Assembly: GCA_021203815.1 (NCBI GenBank)
Contig: JAJQAL010000008.1
Location: forward strand, 1 to 34,372
DNA from: Coprobacillus sp.
GTDB lineage: Bacteria; Bacillota_I; Bacilli_A; RFN20; CAG-826
Length of the DNA stretch: 34,372 nucleotides
Reading direction: 5' to 3'
Of this stretch, positions 7,892-16,114 are shown piece by piece. The notes under the pieces were generated by a model, which was given only the letters and a program-made list of their open reading frames with translations, was not told the origin of the DNA and searched no databases. A program made the position numbers and the translations under genes. Positions within the stretch are counted from its first letter, which is position 1; the number at the start of each line of letters is the position of its first letter.

Positions 7892-8963
7892 TGTGGCGGT
7901 GGCCCTTACTTTATTAACGGTTATGCCTTTAACGATTCTTGAATTTCCTGGAGGAGATGGCGACGGTAGTTCAACGTATAACCCATATAAGAATATTTCT
8001 ATATATTCGAGCATAATTGGACCGTATGAGGGTCAAGGGGGCGATGATATGACTTGGACCGTTGTAAATCCTAATAAAAGTGGTTCTGAGTCTCTTACAG
8101 TATACGCGGATTTAACAGAAACAGTGACGGTGGGTAATACGACCCATAACGGGAGAGCAGGAATTGATCACCGAGAGGATAAAATAACTATAAAAGTCGG
8201 AGGTGAATATACGTGGGACTTCTATTTTGACTATTTCAATGAAGGCACAAAATTATACGGCAATACAATAACGGTTGATTTTAATCTTTATGAGAGTGCC
8301 ACTGGCACCACCCCAGCCTATCAAAAAACAGAAACATATACTATCTACGATGTTGAAACCCGTGAAATAGCGTCGTCATTTAGCCCCATTCAGCGATATT
8401 ATCAGTATTACAGCAATACGGCATACATGGTTAAAAACGAAAGCTACGCCTTTTCCTCATCATATGGCTATTTATTCCTTAATGGTAATACACTAGATAT
8501 TGATTTTGATTTTACCTATAACCCAGGAGGCCTTCCCGTAGATACCTTTACCTGCGAAGAAGCCTATATATTAGTGAATGACTATGGGAATGTATATCCC
8601 TATATGAGTAAAAACGAAGGAGATTCGTCCTTTAGAATTGAACTTGATACATCTTACAATCAATCCACTAACGAAGTCTCCCTTTCAATTAAGGACGGAC
8701 TATACTATGTTAACCCAAATAGTCTTCAAATGTATGACACTTCAACATACGGAACATCTTCTAAATATCAAAAAACAAAGGATTTCTATATGCCTGTTGG
8801 GAAAGCGGATAAAGCTAAAGAAAATACATACCGACTCGTTTTAAATGGATGTGGATATAATAAAGTAAATTTATATAAAGATTTAGATTATTATCCCGAA
8901 AAGGACTATTTTAGCTCTAACTGTAATACATCTAATTACTGCGTTATAGGTAAAAAAGGATGA
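7881..8963 (+). CDS. Exported protein, candidate surface or pilus-associated subunit
   Basis: N-terminal hydrophobic signal MLTSVAVALTLLTVMPLTILEF, then about 330 residues that look extracellular (Thr/Ser/Tyr-rich, beta-type, several Cys). AGGTGA ribosome-binding site. Confidence 0.6.
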   Translation: MLTSVAVALTLLTVMPLTILEFPGGDGDGSSTYNPYKNISIYSSIIGPYEGQGGDDMTWTVVNPNKSGSESLTVYADLTETVTVGNTTHNGRAGIDHREDKITIKVGGEYTWDFYFDYFNEGTKLYGNTITVDFNLYESATGTTPAYQKTETYTIYDVETREIASSFSPIQRYYQYYSNTAYMVKNESYAFSSSYGYLFLNGNTLDIDFDFTYNPGGLPVDTFTCEEAYILVNDYGNVYPYMSKNEGDSSFRIELDTSYNQSTNEVSLSIKDGLYYVNPNSLQMYDTSTYGTSSKYQKTKDFYMPVGKADKAKENTYRLVLNGCGYNKVNLYKDLDYYPEKDYFSSNCNTSNYCVIGKKG

Positions 8964-9340
8964 TTAATTTATTTGTGGCTATTCTCTTCGCCTGTATGTG
9001 TAGTGAGTATTTCTATATCTACTTTCAGACGAATACACTCTCCAGTGCGATGGAGAATATGCCACTTTCTATCATCGCGGTAAGCACTAATAATCTAGAA
9101 ATCCCTTATATCGAAAAAGATGTCTTAGAGGACAATGTAAATACTTATTTTATGACAACGATTGGCTCGTTTTATGAAAAATGCGGAAATGATGAAGAGA
9201 AGGTCTTTTATACCTATGGTAATTACCTCGATGATAAAGAAGAAAAACCGCAGCTAGTTACTGTGACCTTATCGTGTGATATCTCTTCTCTTTGGTCTTT
9301 TTCTAAAAGCATGACTTACGAAATAGTAGGAGGTGAATAA
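8960..9340 (+). CDS. TadE/pseudopilin-like small exported protein
   Basis: N-terminal hydrophobic helix MINLFVAILFACMCSEYFYIYFQTNTLSSAM plus a small exposed domain. ATGA-type overlap with neighbours, inside the Tad-like cluster. Confidence 0.5.
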   Translation: MINLFVAILFACMCSEYFYIYFQTNTLSSAMENMPLSIIAVSTNNLEIPYIEKDVLEDNVNTYFMTTIGSFYEKCGNDEEKVFYTYGNYLDDKEEKPQLVTVTLSCDISSLWSFSKSMTYEIVGGE

Positions 9341-10401
9341 TGGTAAATAAAGCGGTGGAATATATGGAGCATTCCTTTCTATCCTCTCTCCTTCTTTCCC
9401 CATCCGTTACGGATATCTCATATAACGGGAAAGACCTATATTATATGGATAACTTTAAAGGGAGACAGAAAGCGGATTTTAAGGTCACTCGTGAGCAGGT
9501 TGATAGTTTTATCCGACAGCTCTCAAACTACACTCAAGAGCAGTTCTCCTTTACTAATCCCATTCTCGATATCTCTTTATCTAGATATCGAATCAGCGCG
9601 ATTCACCACACAATTAGTAAATATTTAAATGAAGATGTCACCACTTTTTCTATCCGTATCGGAAGAAAAGAACTACAAATCACCGATAATTGTTCCTTTT
9701 TTACGCCGCTTGCAAGAGAGCTACTCGTGCATGCGCTTAATCTTAGGATTCCAATTATCATCGGTGGAGAAACCTCTTCCGGGAAAACCGAGCTTCAGAA
9801 GTATCTTATCTCAAAGCTTCCCGCAGCGGAGAGAGTCATCGTCATTGATCAGGTCTTAGAGCTCGATTACTGTCACGAGTATTCCGCTTGCGACATCACG
9901 CTTTGGAGAGTGGATTTTAAAAGGAGCTGCACCTCTATGGAAAATCTACTAAGCACTGCACTTCGTAATAATCCCGACTGGATCATAATCGCCGAAACGA
10001 GGGGCGTCGAGATGATTAATATAATCCAGTCACAGATGACTGGCCACTCTATTATTACGACAGTACACGCAAGTGACGTTTACTCTATGCCGGAAAAGAT
10101 CAGCATGATGGTGATGAACGGAGATAAAAAGCTCGATTATAGTAATGTGCTCTCCGACGTATACTATAACTTCCCGCTTTATGTATACGTCAAAAAGAAA
10201 GAAAGAGGAGGGAAAATATCCCGCTATATCTCTGAGATTATGGAGGTAAGTAAAACGGGGGAGAAAAATATCCTCTACCAAAATAACGGGGATGGACCAA
10301 TTTATCACAAATTGATGAAAAATAGTCCACTTTTAGAGGATATTCTTGATTGTTCGGACTCGTTTTACGAGGCTTTTATGGGGGAGAATGATGAAAAATA
10401 A
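9340..10401 (+). CDS. CpaF/TadA (VirB11-type) secretion ATPase
   Basis: Walker A IIIGGETSSGKTELQKYL, Walker B-like PDWIIIAETRG, GHSIITTVHASD. N-terminal VTDISYNGKDLYYMDNFKGRQ is typical of TadA/CpaF. Confidence 0.88.
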   Translation: MVNKAVEYMEHSFLSSLLLSPSVTDISYNGKDLYYMDNFKGRQKADFKVTREQVDSFIRQLSNYTQEQFSFTNPILDISLSRYRISAIHHTISKYLNEDVTTFSIRIGRKELQITDNCSFFTPLARELLVHALNLRIPIIIGGETSSGKTELQKYLISKLPAAERVIVIDQVLELDYCHEYSACDITLWRVDFKRSCTSMENLLSTALRNNPDWIIIAETRGVEMINIIQSQMTGHSIITTVHASDVYSMPEKISMMVMNGDKKLDYSNVLSDVYYNFPLYVYVKKKERGGKISRYISEIMEVSKTGEKNILYQNNGDGPIYHKLMKNSPLLEDILDCSDSFYEAFMGENDEK

Positions 10402-11092
10402 TTATCTAATTTATATTCTGGTTTCCCTTCTTATTGGAGTGGTGTGTTATCTCTCTATTAACCAGCTTTTCCTCAGTGTCGCTATCGCTCTTATATTCCT
10501 TCTCTATTTCATCATTAGAACCCAGAGAGTAATCAAAAAGGAAAAGCATAAGCAGGATAAGATTCATCTTGCCTATAACATCATTAATAATACGATTACC
10601 TCAATCTCCGTTTATCAAAACTCCACAAACGGGATTGAGAAAGTATTTGAGACCTTAGACTTATCTAAATTTAAAGAGATTGGCGATTTATCGCAGATGA
10701 GCGGGTCCGAGAAACTTAAGTTTCTCTCTACCTTCTTTAATCTCCCGATTTATGAGGCCTTTCTCAATGTCATCCAGCTCTATGAGGATAACGGAGGTAA
10801 TATCCTCGATATGAGTGAATACATTCTCGATGAGATCAAGCAGATTGAAATAAGCGTCACTTCTTTAAATAAGTATAACCGCTCCAAAATGATTAGTATT
10901 GGTTCATTATGGGCTTTTGCTCTAGTAATTCCAGTCTTTATCCGTTTTGCGCTTACTGATTTCTACTCGTCTCTAGTGGCCTCTTCCGTTTATATCATTG
11001 GGATAATCGTAGTCTTTGGTCTTCTTCTATTTACGATTGAATATATAACAATCCGTATCACAAAGCAGCGTATTAAGGGGGTGGATTCATGA
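10388..11092 (+). CDS. TadB-like inner-membrane platform protein
   Basis: Start at tandem ATG 10388/10391. Two N-terminal and two C-terminal TM segments flank a helical cytosolic domain. Located directly downstream of TadA. Confidence 0.7.
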   Translation: MMKNNYLIYILVSLLIGVVCYLSINQLFLSVAIALIFLLYFIIRTQRVIKKEKHKQDKIHLAYNIINNTITSISVYQNSTNGIEKVFETLDLSKFKEIGDLSQMSGSEKLKFLSTFFNLPIYEAFLNVIQLYEDNGGNILDMSEYILDEIKQIEISVTSLNKYNRSKMISIGSLWAFALVIPVFIRFALTDFYSSLVASSVYIIGIIVVFGLLLFTIEYITIRITKQRIKGVDS

Positions 11093-11868
11093 AAAAGCTA
11101 TTTCATCGAAGAAAAAATAAAGAGGAAGAGTACACAAATGAAGGAGAGTACATAGATGGTAACACCACCGAAGAAAGAGGATCTGATAAACGCTTCTCCT
11201 TTAGAAGAAAAAATAAAGACGAAGACACTGATACTAATAAAAAGAAGAGCAAATGGGCTCTCCCTGTCTTCGGTAATATTCTTATTATTGGTGTGGGCAC
11301 CGTCTTTACAGTCCTTTATTTCTCCTATACTGAGCTAATTATCTTTGTCCTCATCTTAGCTATCTTTGACTACTGGCTCTATTCTTCAAGAGCGGGTAAA
11401 AAGCAGAGCCAAGAAGAACTCCATAGCGAGGAATTTGTCTCTCTTCTTACCTATATTCAAATCTATATTGTAAATGGAATAAACGTCTATCAGTCATTTC
11501 AGCTTTCAGAAGCCTATCTCTCGGATTGGATGAGAGATAAAGTGGACCGACTCCTCTCCGACATCGATCAAGATAAAACCGTGGAGCCCTTCCTTAATTT
11601 TGCTTCTAATTTCACTGAGCAACACTACGAAGATATTCTTATCGTTTTATATCAGATGGTTGATCAGGGAAATGAGAGCACCTATATGAGTAAGTTTCTT
11701 ACTCTCTTTACTAAATTAAATGAAGATAGCCGTAACGCTTCATTTGAAAAGAATCAAAGAATTATTAACAGCGCCTCTAGTTTTCCAATGATTGGAACCG
11801 CTGTCTTCACCATTTGTTTAACATTTGGAATTATTTCTATGCTAGGAGATATGATGAGTGTCCTCTAA
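11089..11868 (+). CDS. TadC-like inner-membrane platform protein
   Basis: Charged N-terminus (FHRRKNKEEE... FSFRRKNKDED) followed by TM helices, a helical domain and a C-terminal TM. ATGA overlap with the TadB-like gene. Confidence 0.68.
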   Translation: MKKLFHRRKNKEEEYTNEGEYIDGNTTEERGSDKRFSFRRKNKDEDTDTNKKKSKWALPVFGNILIIGVGTVFTVLYFSYTELIIFVLILAIFDYWLYSSRAGKKQSQEELHSEEFVSLLTYIQIYIVNGINVYQSFQLSEAYLSDWMRDKVDRLLSDIDQDKTVEPFLNFASNFTEQHYEDILIVLYQMVDQGNESTYMSKFLTLFTKLNEDSRNASFEKNQRIINSASSFPMIGTAVFTICLTFGIISMLGDMMSVL

Positions 11869-12217
11869 TGTTGGTTTAATTTTATCGCTTCTATTTGTCG
11901 CTATCGTCTTTTTATTCGGCGCGGATCTTATCACTCTTCAAGCGGCTTATACCGCCCTAGAGAATACGGCAAACGATATCGCTTTCGATATCATGTGGAA
12001 TAGTTCATTTACTAAAGATGATGAAGCTGATTTAATCGCTTCGTTAAAGGAGGATGGCATTACTTACACCACAATTGACAGCTGTAAAACTGATGTCTGT
12101 GCCTATGGTGAAACAGTTTCCTTTAATTTATCGCGTACGATTGATTTATTTCTATTTTCAAATGATATGACAATCTCAGTTTCAAGAAGTGCTGTCCTTG
12201 GATACTATGGAAATTAA
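11858..12217 (+). CDS. TadE-like pseudopilin (GTG start)
   Basis: 119 aa; N-terminal hydrophobic helix VGLILSLLFVAIVFLFGADLITLQAAYTALENTANDIAFDI then an exposed domain containing SCKTDVC. AGGAGAT ribosome-binding site before GTG. Confidence 0.6.
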   Translation: MSSNVGLILSLLFVAIVFLFGADLITLQAAYTALENTANDIAFDIMWNSSFTKDDEADLIASLKEDGITYTTIDSCKTDVCAYGETVSFNLSRTIDLFLFSNDMTISVSRSAVLGYYGN

Positions 12218-12243
12218 TAAATATCTAAAAGAAAGGAGGATTT

Positions 12244-12477
12244 ATGAGCGAACTAAATGGTCAAGTATTAGGTTTACTCCTCGTTGTCGCGGTCTTCGCC
12301 GCGATGGTACCAACACTTATCAGTCTATTTAATGGAATGGTTGAAAATGTTGAGGACGAGATTACTTCTCTATATGACGCAGATGGACATCTAATAACCA
12401 CATATGGTACAGACGATGATGATGATCCACCCGGTGAGTCAAAGATATATCTCATCTCTGATTTACTCTCATTCTAA
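12244..12477 (+). CDS. Flp-like candidate major pilin (77 aa)
   Basis: MSELNGQVLGLLLVVAVFAAMVPTLISLFNGMVENVEDEI...: single N-terminal hydrophobic helix and a short tail. Preceded by AAAGGAGG, the strongest Shine-Dalgarno in the cluster. Confidence 0.55.
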   Translation: MSELNGQVLGLLLVVAVFAAMVPTLISLFNGMVENVEDEITSLYDADGHLITTYGTDDDDDPPGESKIYLISDLLSF

Positions 12478-12494
12478 TTATTAAACTATTATCA

Positions 12495-12563
12495 ATTTGC
12501 CCGCCAAAACACCCCTTTTGGTTCCCTACCTCTATTCCATCTATTTCTAATAGGCGGGCAAAT
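12495..12563. repeat. Perfect 11-bp GC-rich inverted repeat with 47-nt loop
   Basis: ATTTGCCCGCC (12495-12505) and GGCGGGCAAAT (12553-12563). The loop contains a second CCAAAA/TTTTGG pairing option. Confidence 0.85.
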
Positions 12564-12573
12564 GGTATATATG

Positions 12574-12611
12574 AAGACTAAATAGTCACACCGCTCTATT
12601 TAGTCTTTTTT
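12574..12611 (+). terminator. Rho-independent terminator of the pilus-like operon
   Basis: AAGACTAAATAG - 10 nt - CTATTTAGTCTT perfect 12-bp stem followed by a T tract. Confidence 0.85.
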
Positions 12612-12618
12612 AAATATT

Positions 12619-12638
12619 TATAAAGATTAATCTTTATA
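12619..12638. promoter_or_regulatory. Perfect 20-bp palindrome upstream of acpP (candidate operator)
   Basis: TATAAAGATT|AATCTTTATA, ending 5 bp before a TTGTAA-like -35 box. Confidence 0.5.
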
Positions 12639-12643
12639 TATAT

Positions 12644-12671
12644 TTGTAATTTAGCAAGAAAATGATAAAAT
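12644..12671 (+). promoter_or_regulatory. Candidate acpP promoter
   Basis: TTGTAA (12644-12649), 16 bp spacer, TAAAAT (12666-12671). Confidence 0.5.
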
Positions 12672-12696
12672 ATTTTACAATGAAGAGGATATTACT

Positions 12697-12921
12697 ATGA
12701 ATATTGATGAAATTCTATCTTCAATTCTCTCTAAAAGAGTGGATATCAGCTCTATTAATGATAATAGCGTCCTTAGTGACCTCGGCCTTGATTCCCTCGA
12801 TTTAGTAGAAGTTATGATGGAAATTGAAGCGGAACTCAATGTGGAGTTCTCTAATGAAGAGATTTTAGCGATTAAGACAATTAAAGATGTGAAGGCTCTA
12901 ATTAACTCAAAGGTGAGTTAA
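12697..12921 (+). CDS. acpP: Acyl carrier protein
   Basis: 74 aa with the phosphopantetheine motif DLGLDSLDLVEVMMEIEAELNVEF. Confidence 0.93.
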   Translation: MNIDEILSSILSKRVDISSINDNSVLSDLGLDSLDLVEVMMEIEAELNVEFSNEEILAIKTIKDVKALINSKVS

Positions 12922-12975
12922 TACTCTTGCACTTTTACTTCTATTTTGCTAATATCTATTTTGCTTTATAGGGAT

Positions 12976-13051
12976 GCCTACTTAGCTCAGTCGGCAGAGC
13001 AATCGGCTGTTAACCGATCGGTCGTGGGTTCGAGTCCCTCAGTAGGCGCCA
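12976..13051 (+). tRNA. tRNA-Asn (anticodon GTT), CCA encoded
   Basis: GCCTACT/AGTAGGC acceptor, ATCGG CTGTTAA CCGAT anticodon arm, GCGCCA end. Confidence 0.95.
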
Positions 13052-13056
13052 CTCTT

Positions 13057-13133
13057 GGCCAGTTGGAGAAGCGGCTTAACTCATCACCCTTTCACGGTGA
13101 CATACACGGGTTCGAATCCCGTACTGGTCACCA
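13057..13133 (+). tRNA. tRNA-Glu (anticodon TTC), CCA encoded
   Basis: GGCCAGT/ACTGGTC acceptor, TCACC CTTTCAC GGTGA anticodon arm, ACGGGTTCGAATCCCGT T-arm. Confidence 0.93.
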
Positions 13134-13146
13134 ATAAAGCATAATT

Positions 13147-13170
13147 AATAAGGCCCGTGCCTTATTTTTT
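13147..13170 (+). terminator. Rho-independent terminator after the tRNA pair
   Basis: AATAAGGC-CCGT-GCCTTATT followed by TTTT. Confidence 0.8.
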
Positions 13171-13207
13171 ATTGCTTTTTATATCCTAATTTCTAAAATA
13201 TTTAGTT

Positions 13208-15073
13208 ATGAAAAAATGTCTTACGTTACTCTTAATTATTCCTTTACTCGTCTGTGGATGCGCTAAGGAAAAAGATGTTAATAGTGATACTAGTGATGTA
13301 GGAGATAGTTTTATTAGCGACTGGACTAATCCTGGTGACTATTTAGGCGGAAATGGCACAGTGGAAGATTTACCGATTGAAGCCCAGCTAGAAGTTAGCG
13401 AGATGGAAAATGTAATTGAGGCAAATACATTCGAAATAGAAGAGCTTGATACCAGTAAAGTATCAGAGGACGCTATTGAATACACAGATAAAATTAAAGA
13501 TGATAACAATTATGTTCTCCAAGGGGATATAGATTCGCAAATAGAAGTAGGCTCAAAAGGCAAGGGCGCTCATATATATCTTAATGGAGTTAATCTAACT
13601 TGCTCTAAAAAAGCGATGGATATCGGCGGTGATATCACTCTTGTATTAGTCGATGGCACCACGAACTATATAACTGCCACTGATGAAAGCGGGAAAAACT
13701 GTATTGATGGTGATGACGCTTCAATCACTATTTTAGGTAGTGGAACACTTATCATTAATTCAACTAAAAAAGGCATAGTTTCTGATAAAGATATTGTGAT
13801 AGGGGGTTCCCCAGTAATTGAAATAAATAGCGTGGAAGAAGGAATTCAGGCTAAAGGTCAGCTATATATTGCAGGTGGAACCTATAAGATAACAACAGAG
13901 GAACACGCTTTAAAAGGCTATAGTGTTACTATCTTAGGTGACACCAATATAGAAACAGAAACCACTGATAAAGACGGAATCCACGCCGAAATGAAAGATG
14001 ATGTTAGTGAATTTACTTATGAAGATGGATATGTCTATATAGATACAACTGGTTCAATCTCCCTTACCACAACTGGATCAGGAGACGGGATTCAAGCGGA
14101 TACCTTTGTATATATAAAGAATGGTGACTTTAGTATAACCACGAATGGAGGAGCGCCTAAAAGCGCTAGCTCATCTACCGCTAATAGGGGAGACGGTAAA
14201 GCCATCAAAGCGGGCACTATTGATTATGAAATTGATAATGCTGAGTATGAACTAGATTCTATTTATGATTATACGATTTGTATTTTAGGGGGAAGCTACG
14301 ATATAAGCGCAAATGACGACGGCCTCCACTCTAACGGAAAACTCTATCTCGTTGGAGGGGACTATACAATTAAAACAGGAGACGATGCTATCCACGCAGA
14401 AACGGATCTTATAGTAGTGGGCGGTACTATTTATATTGAAGAGTCTTATGAGGGCGTAGAAGCCCAAGTAATTCAAATAGATGGTGGAGTTTTATCGGTT
14501 GTTGCTACTGACGACGGGATAAACGCCGCCAGTGTTAAAGGAGCCCAAGCGGATAAAAACTGCCAGATTATTATTAATGATGGTGTAGTCTATGTGGATG
14601 CTCAAGGAGACGGAATGGATTCAAATGGCTATATTTATATTAACGGCGGATCTCTAGCAATAAACGGACCATCAAGTAATATGGACGCCGCGATTGATAG
14701 CGAGTACGGAATTCTTGTAACGGGCGGGAATTTCCTCGCCTGCGGTTCACTTGGCATGGTGGAAACCCCGGCCTCTAATTCTACGCAGTATGTCATTAGT
14801 TTTGGTGCTCAAAGCTCTATTAGTAGTGGGACTTATGTCTCTATAAGAGATAAAAGCGATAATGAAATAATTGGACTAACCACAGCGAGAAGCTACCGCT
14901 CTATCATGTTCTCTTCTCCTAGTCTTAAAAAAGGTGAAACATATTATATCTATGGAGGCGATAAACTTTTAGTTGAGGCCACTATTAGCGGGATTATTAC
15001 AAGTGTTGGAACCACGAGAACCTCTGGAGGAGGAGGTACTCCAGGTGGCGGTAATATGATGCCGCACCGTTAA
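13208..15073 (+). CDS. Carbohydrate-binding domain-containing lipoprotein (Cthe_2159-like beta-helix)
   Basis: Lipobox LLVCGC at the N-terminus. Repeated strands of the type DDGLHSNGKLYLVGGDYTIKTGDDAIHAETDLIVVGGTIYI...GDGMDSNGYIYINGGSL, typical of the Cthe_2159 / DUF4353 family. Confidence 0.82.
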   Translation: MKKCLTLLLIIPLLVCGCAKEKDVNSDTSDVGDSFISDWTNPGDYLGGNGTVEDLPIEAQLEVSEMENVIEANTFEIEELDTSKVSEDAIEYTDKIKDDNNYVLQGDIDSQIEVGSKGKGAHIYLNGVNLTCSKKAMDIGGDITLVLVDGTTNYITATDESGKNCIDGDDASITILGSGTLIINSTKKGIVSDKDIVIGGSPVIEINSVEEGIQAKGQLYIAGGTYKITTEEHALKGYSVTILGDTNIETETTDKDGIHAEMKDDVSEFTYEDGYVYIDTTGSISLTTTGSGDGIQADTFVYIKNGDFSITTNGGAPKSASSSTANRGDGKAIKAGTIDYEIDNAEYELDSIYDYTICILGGSYDISANDDGLHSNGKLYLVGGDYTIKTGDDAIHAETDLIVVGGTIYIEESYEGVEAQVIQIDGGVLSVVATDDGINAASVKGAQADKNCQIIINDGVVYVDAQGDGMDSNGYIYINGGSLAINGPSSNMDAAIDSEYGILVTGGNFLACGSLGMVETPASNSTQYVISFGAQSSISSGTYVSIRDKSDNEIIGLTTARSYRSIMFSSPSLKKGETYYIYGGDKLLVEATISGIITSVGTTRTSGGGGTPGGGNMMPHR

Positions 15074-15083
15074 AAAGCTAATA

Positions 15084-15109
15084 AAAAAGTGAGTATTTGC
15101 TCACTTTTT
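15084..15109. terminator. Bidirectional intrinsic terminator
   Basis: AAAAAGTGAG-TATTTG-CTCACTTTTT between convergent genes. Confidence 0.85.
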
Positions 15110-15111
15110 AT

Positions 15112-15606
15112 TTAATCTGCTAAGATTTCTTTAACGCTTTCTATCCAGTAGTCGATATCTTCTTCTTTACTCACCATTCCTTTTTTCATATCAAACTGGA
15201 AGAAACCTTCTCCTTTTACCTCAGAGCCCACACATAGTTTTTCAATCTCTTCAAGGGACTCTCCTCTATCACTTCCACTGGTAATAAAGGGAATAATTAG
15301 TTTACCAGTTAAATCATATTCCTTTAAGAATGTCCTTGTCGTTGGTGGAATGGTATACCACCAGACTGGTGTTCCAATTATAACCGTATCATAATTATCA
15401 AAATTAATAGTGCACCCCTTTATATCCGTGCATGGTTTATCTTTTTGATTATTTCTTGTTTGATTAATTAGACCATTCACATCTTTTGTATATTCCTTAA
15501 GAGGAGTTATTTCAAAAGAGTCTAAACCTAAACGAGCCTCTAATTTAGAGGCAATATATTTCGTATTTCCTGAATATGAATAATAAATTAAAATAGCTTT
15601 TTTCAT
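15112..15606 (-). CDS. Flavodoxin-like protein
   Basis: ILIYYSYSGNTKYIASKL FMN-binding loop, DTVIIGTPVWWYTIPPTTRTFL, IIPFITSGSDRG. Confidence 0.85.
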   Translation of the reverse strand: MKKAILIYYSYSGNTKYIASKLEARLGLDSFEITPLKEYTKDVNGLINQTRNNQKDKPCTDIKGCTINFDNYDTVIIGTPVWWYTIPPTTRTFLKEYDLTGKLIIPFITSGSDRGESLEEIEKLCVGSEVKGEGFFQFDMKKGMVSKEEDIDYWIESVKEILAD

Positions 15607-15610
15607 TGAA

Positions 15611-16114
15611 CTATACTTTTTTTAATTTTATATCAATAGTTCCATATGGTCGATAAATAAGTGTATTTTCGTCTTCCCTCGTCATTTCAAAAATGCCAAC
15701 AAAATTGCGGGGAACGACATATTTAAAATATCCAGTTAATCGGTATTCCTCTTCGTTATAATCGAAGACAAATCTCCATGCTTTTCTACTTCCATTATAT
15801 GAAATGTCATCTATTTGTAAGGAATCATACACCGATTCATTATTAGCATATAAATCCACAGCATAGAATACTTTGCCTTTTGTAATGCCTTTTATATCTC
15901 CATTTGGTGTATCCTCATCCCACTTTGTTACTTCTAGTCTTAAAGTAGATATACTCTGATCTCCATAATTTAAATCATCTATTTCCCAAGTCCCTTCTTT
16001 TATAAAACCTCTCGCAGGATTATTAGAGCCCCAAGGATTATTATCACACGCACTAATAGTAATTAGAGCCAGGCAGGATACAATAACAAAATATTTAGGG
16101 ATTTTCCTACTCAT
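15611..16114 (-). CDS. Putative lipoprotein
   Basis: Signal peptide plus lipobox LITISAC. IKEGTWEIDDLNYGDQSISTLRLEVTKW. Confidence 0.6.
   Translation of the reverse strand: MSRKIPKYFVIVSCLALITISACDNNPWGSNNPARGFIKEGTWEIDDLNYGDQSISTLRLEVTKWDEDTPNGDIKGITKGKVFYAVDLYANNESVYDSLQIDDISYNGSRKAWRFVFDYNEEEYRLTGYFKYVVPRNFVGIFEMTREDENTLIYRPYGTIDIKLKKV

Noticed and set aside
7730-8014. Minus-strand ORF of 94 aa across the start of the pilus-like operon
   Set aside because: Antisense to two well-supported overlapping genes with good ribosome-binding sites.
9629-9859. Plus-strand ORF of 76 aa within the TadA-like gene
   Set aside because: Out-of-frame ORF inside a confident ATPase gene.
12946-13137. ORF spanning the tRNA-Asn and tRNA-Glu genes
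   Set aside because: Translation artefact of two tRNA genes.
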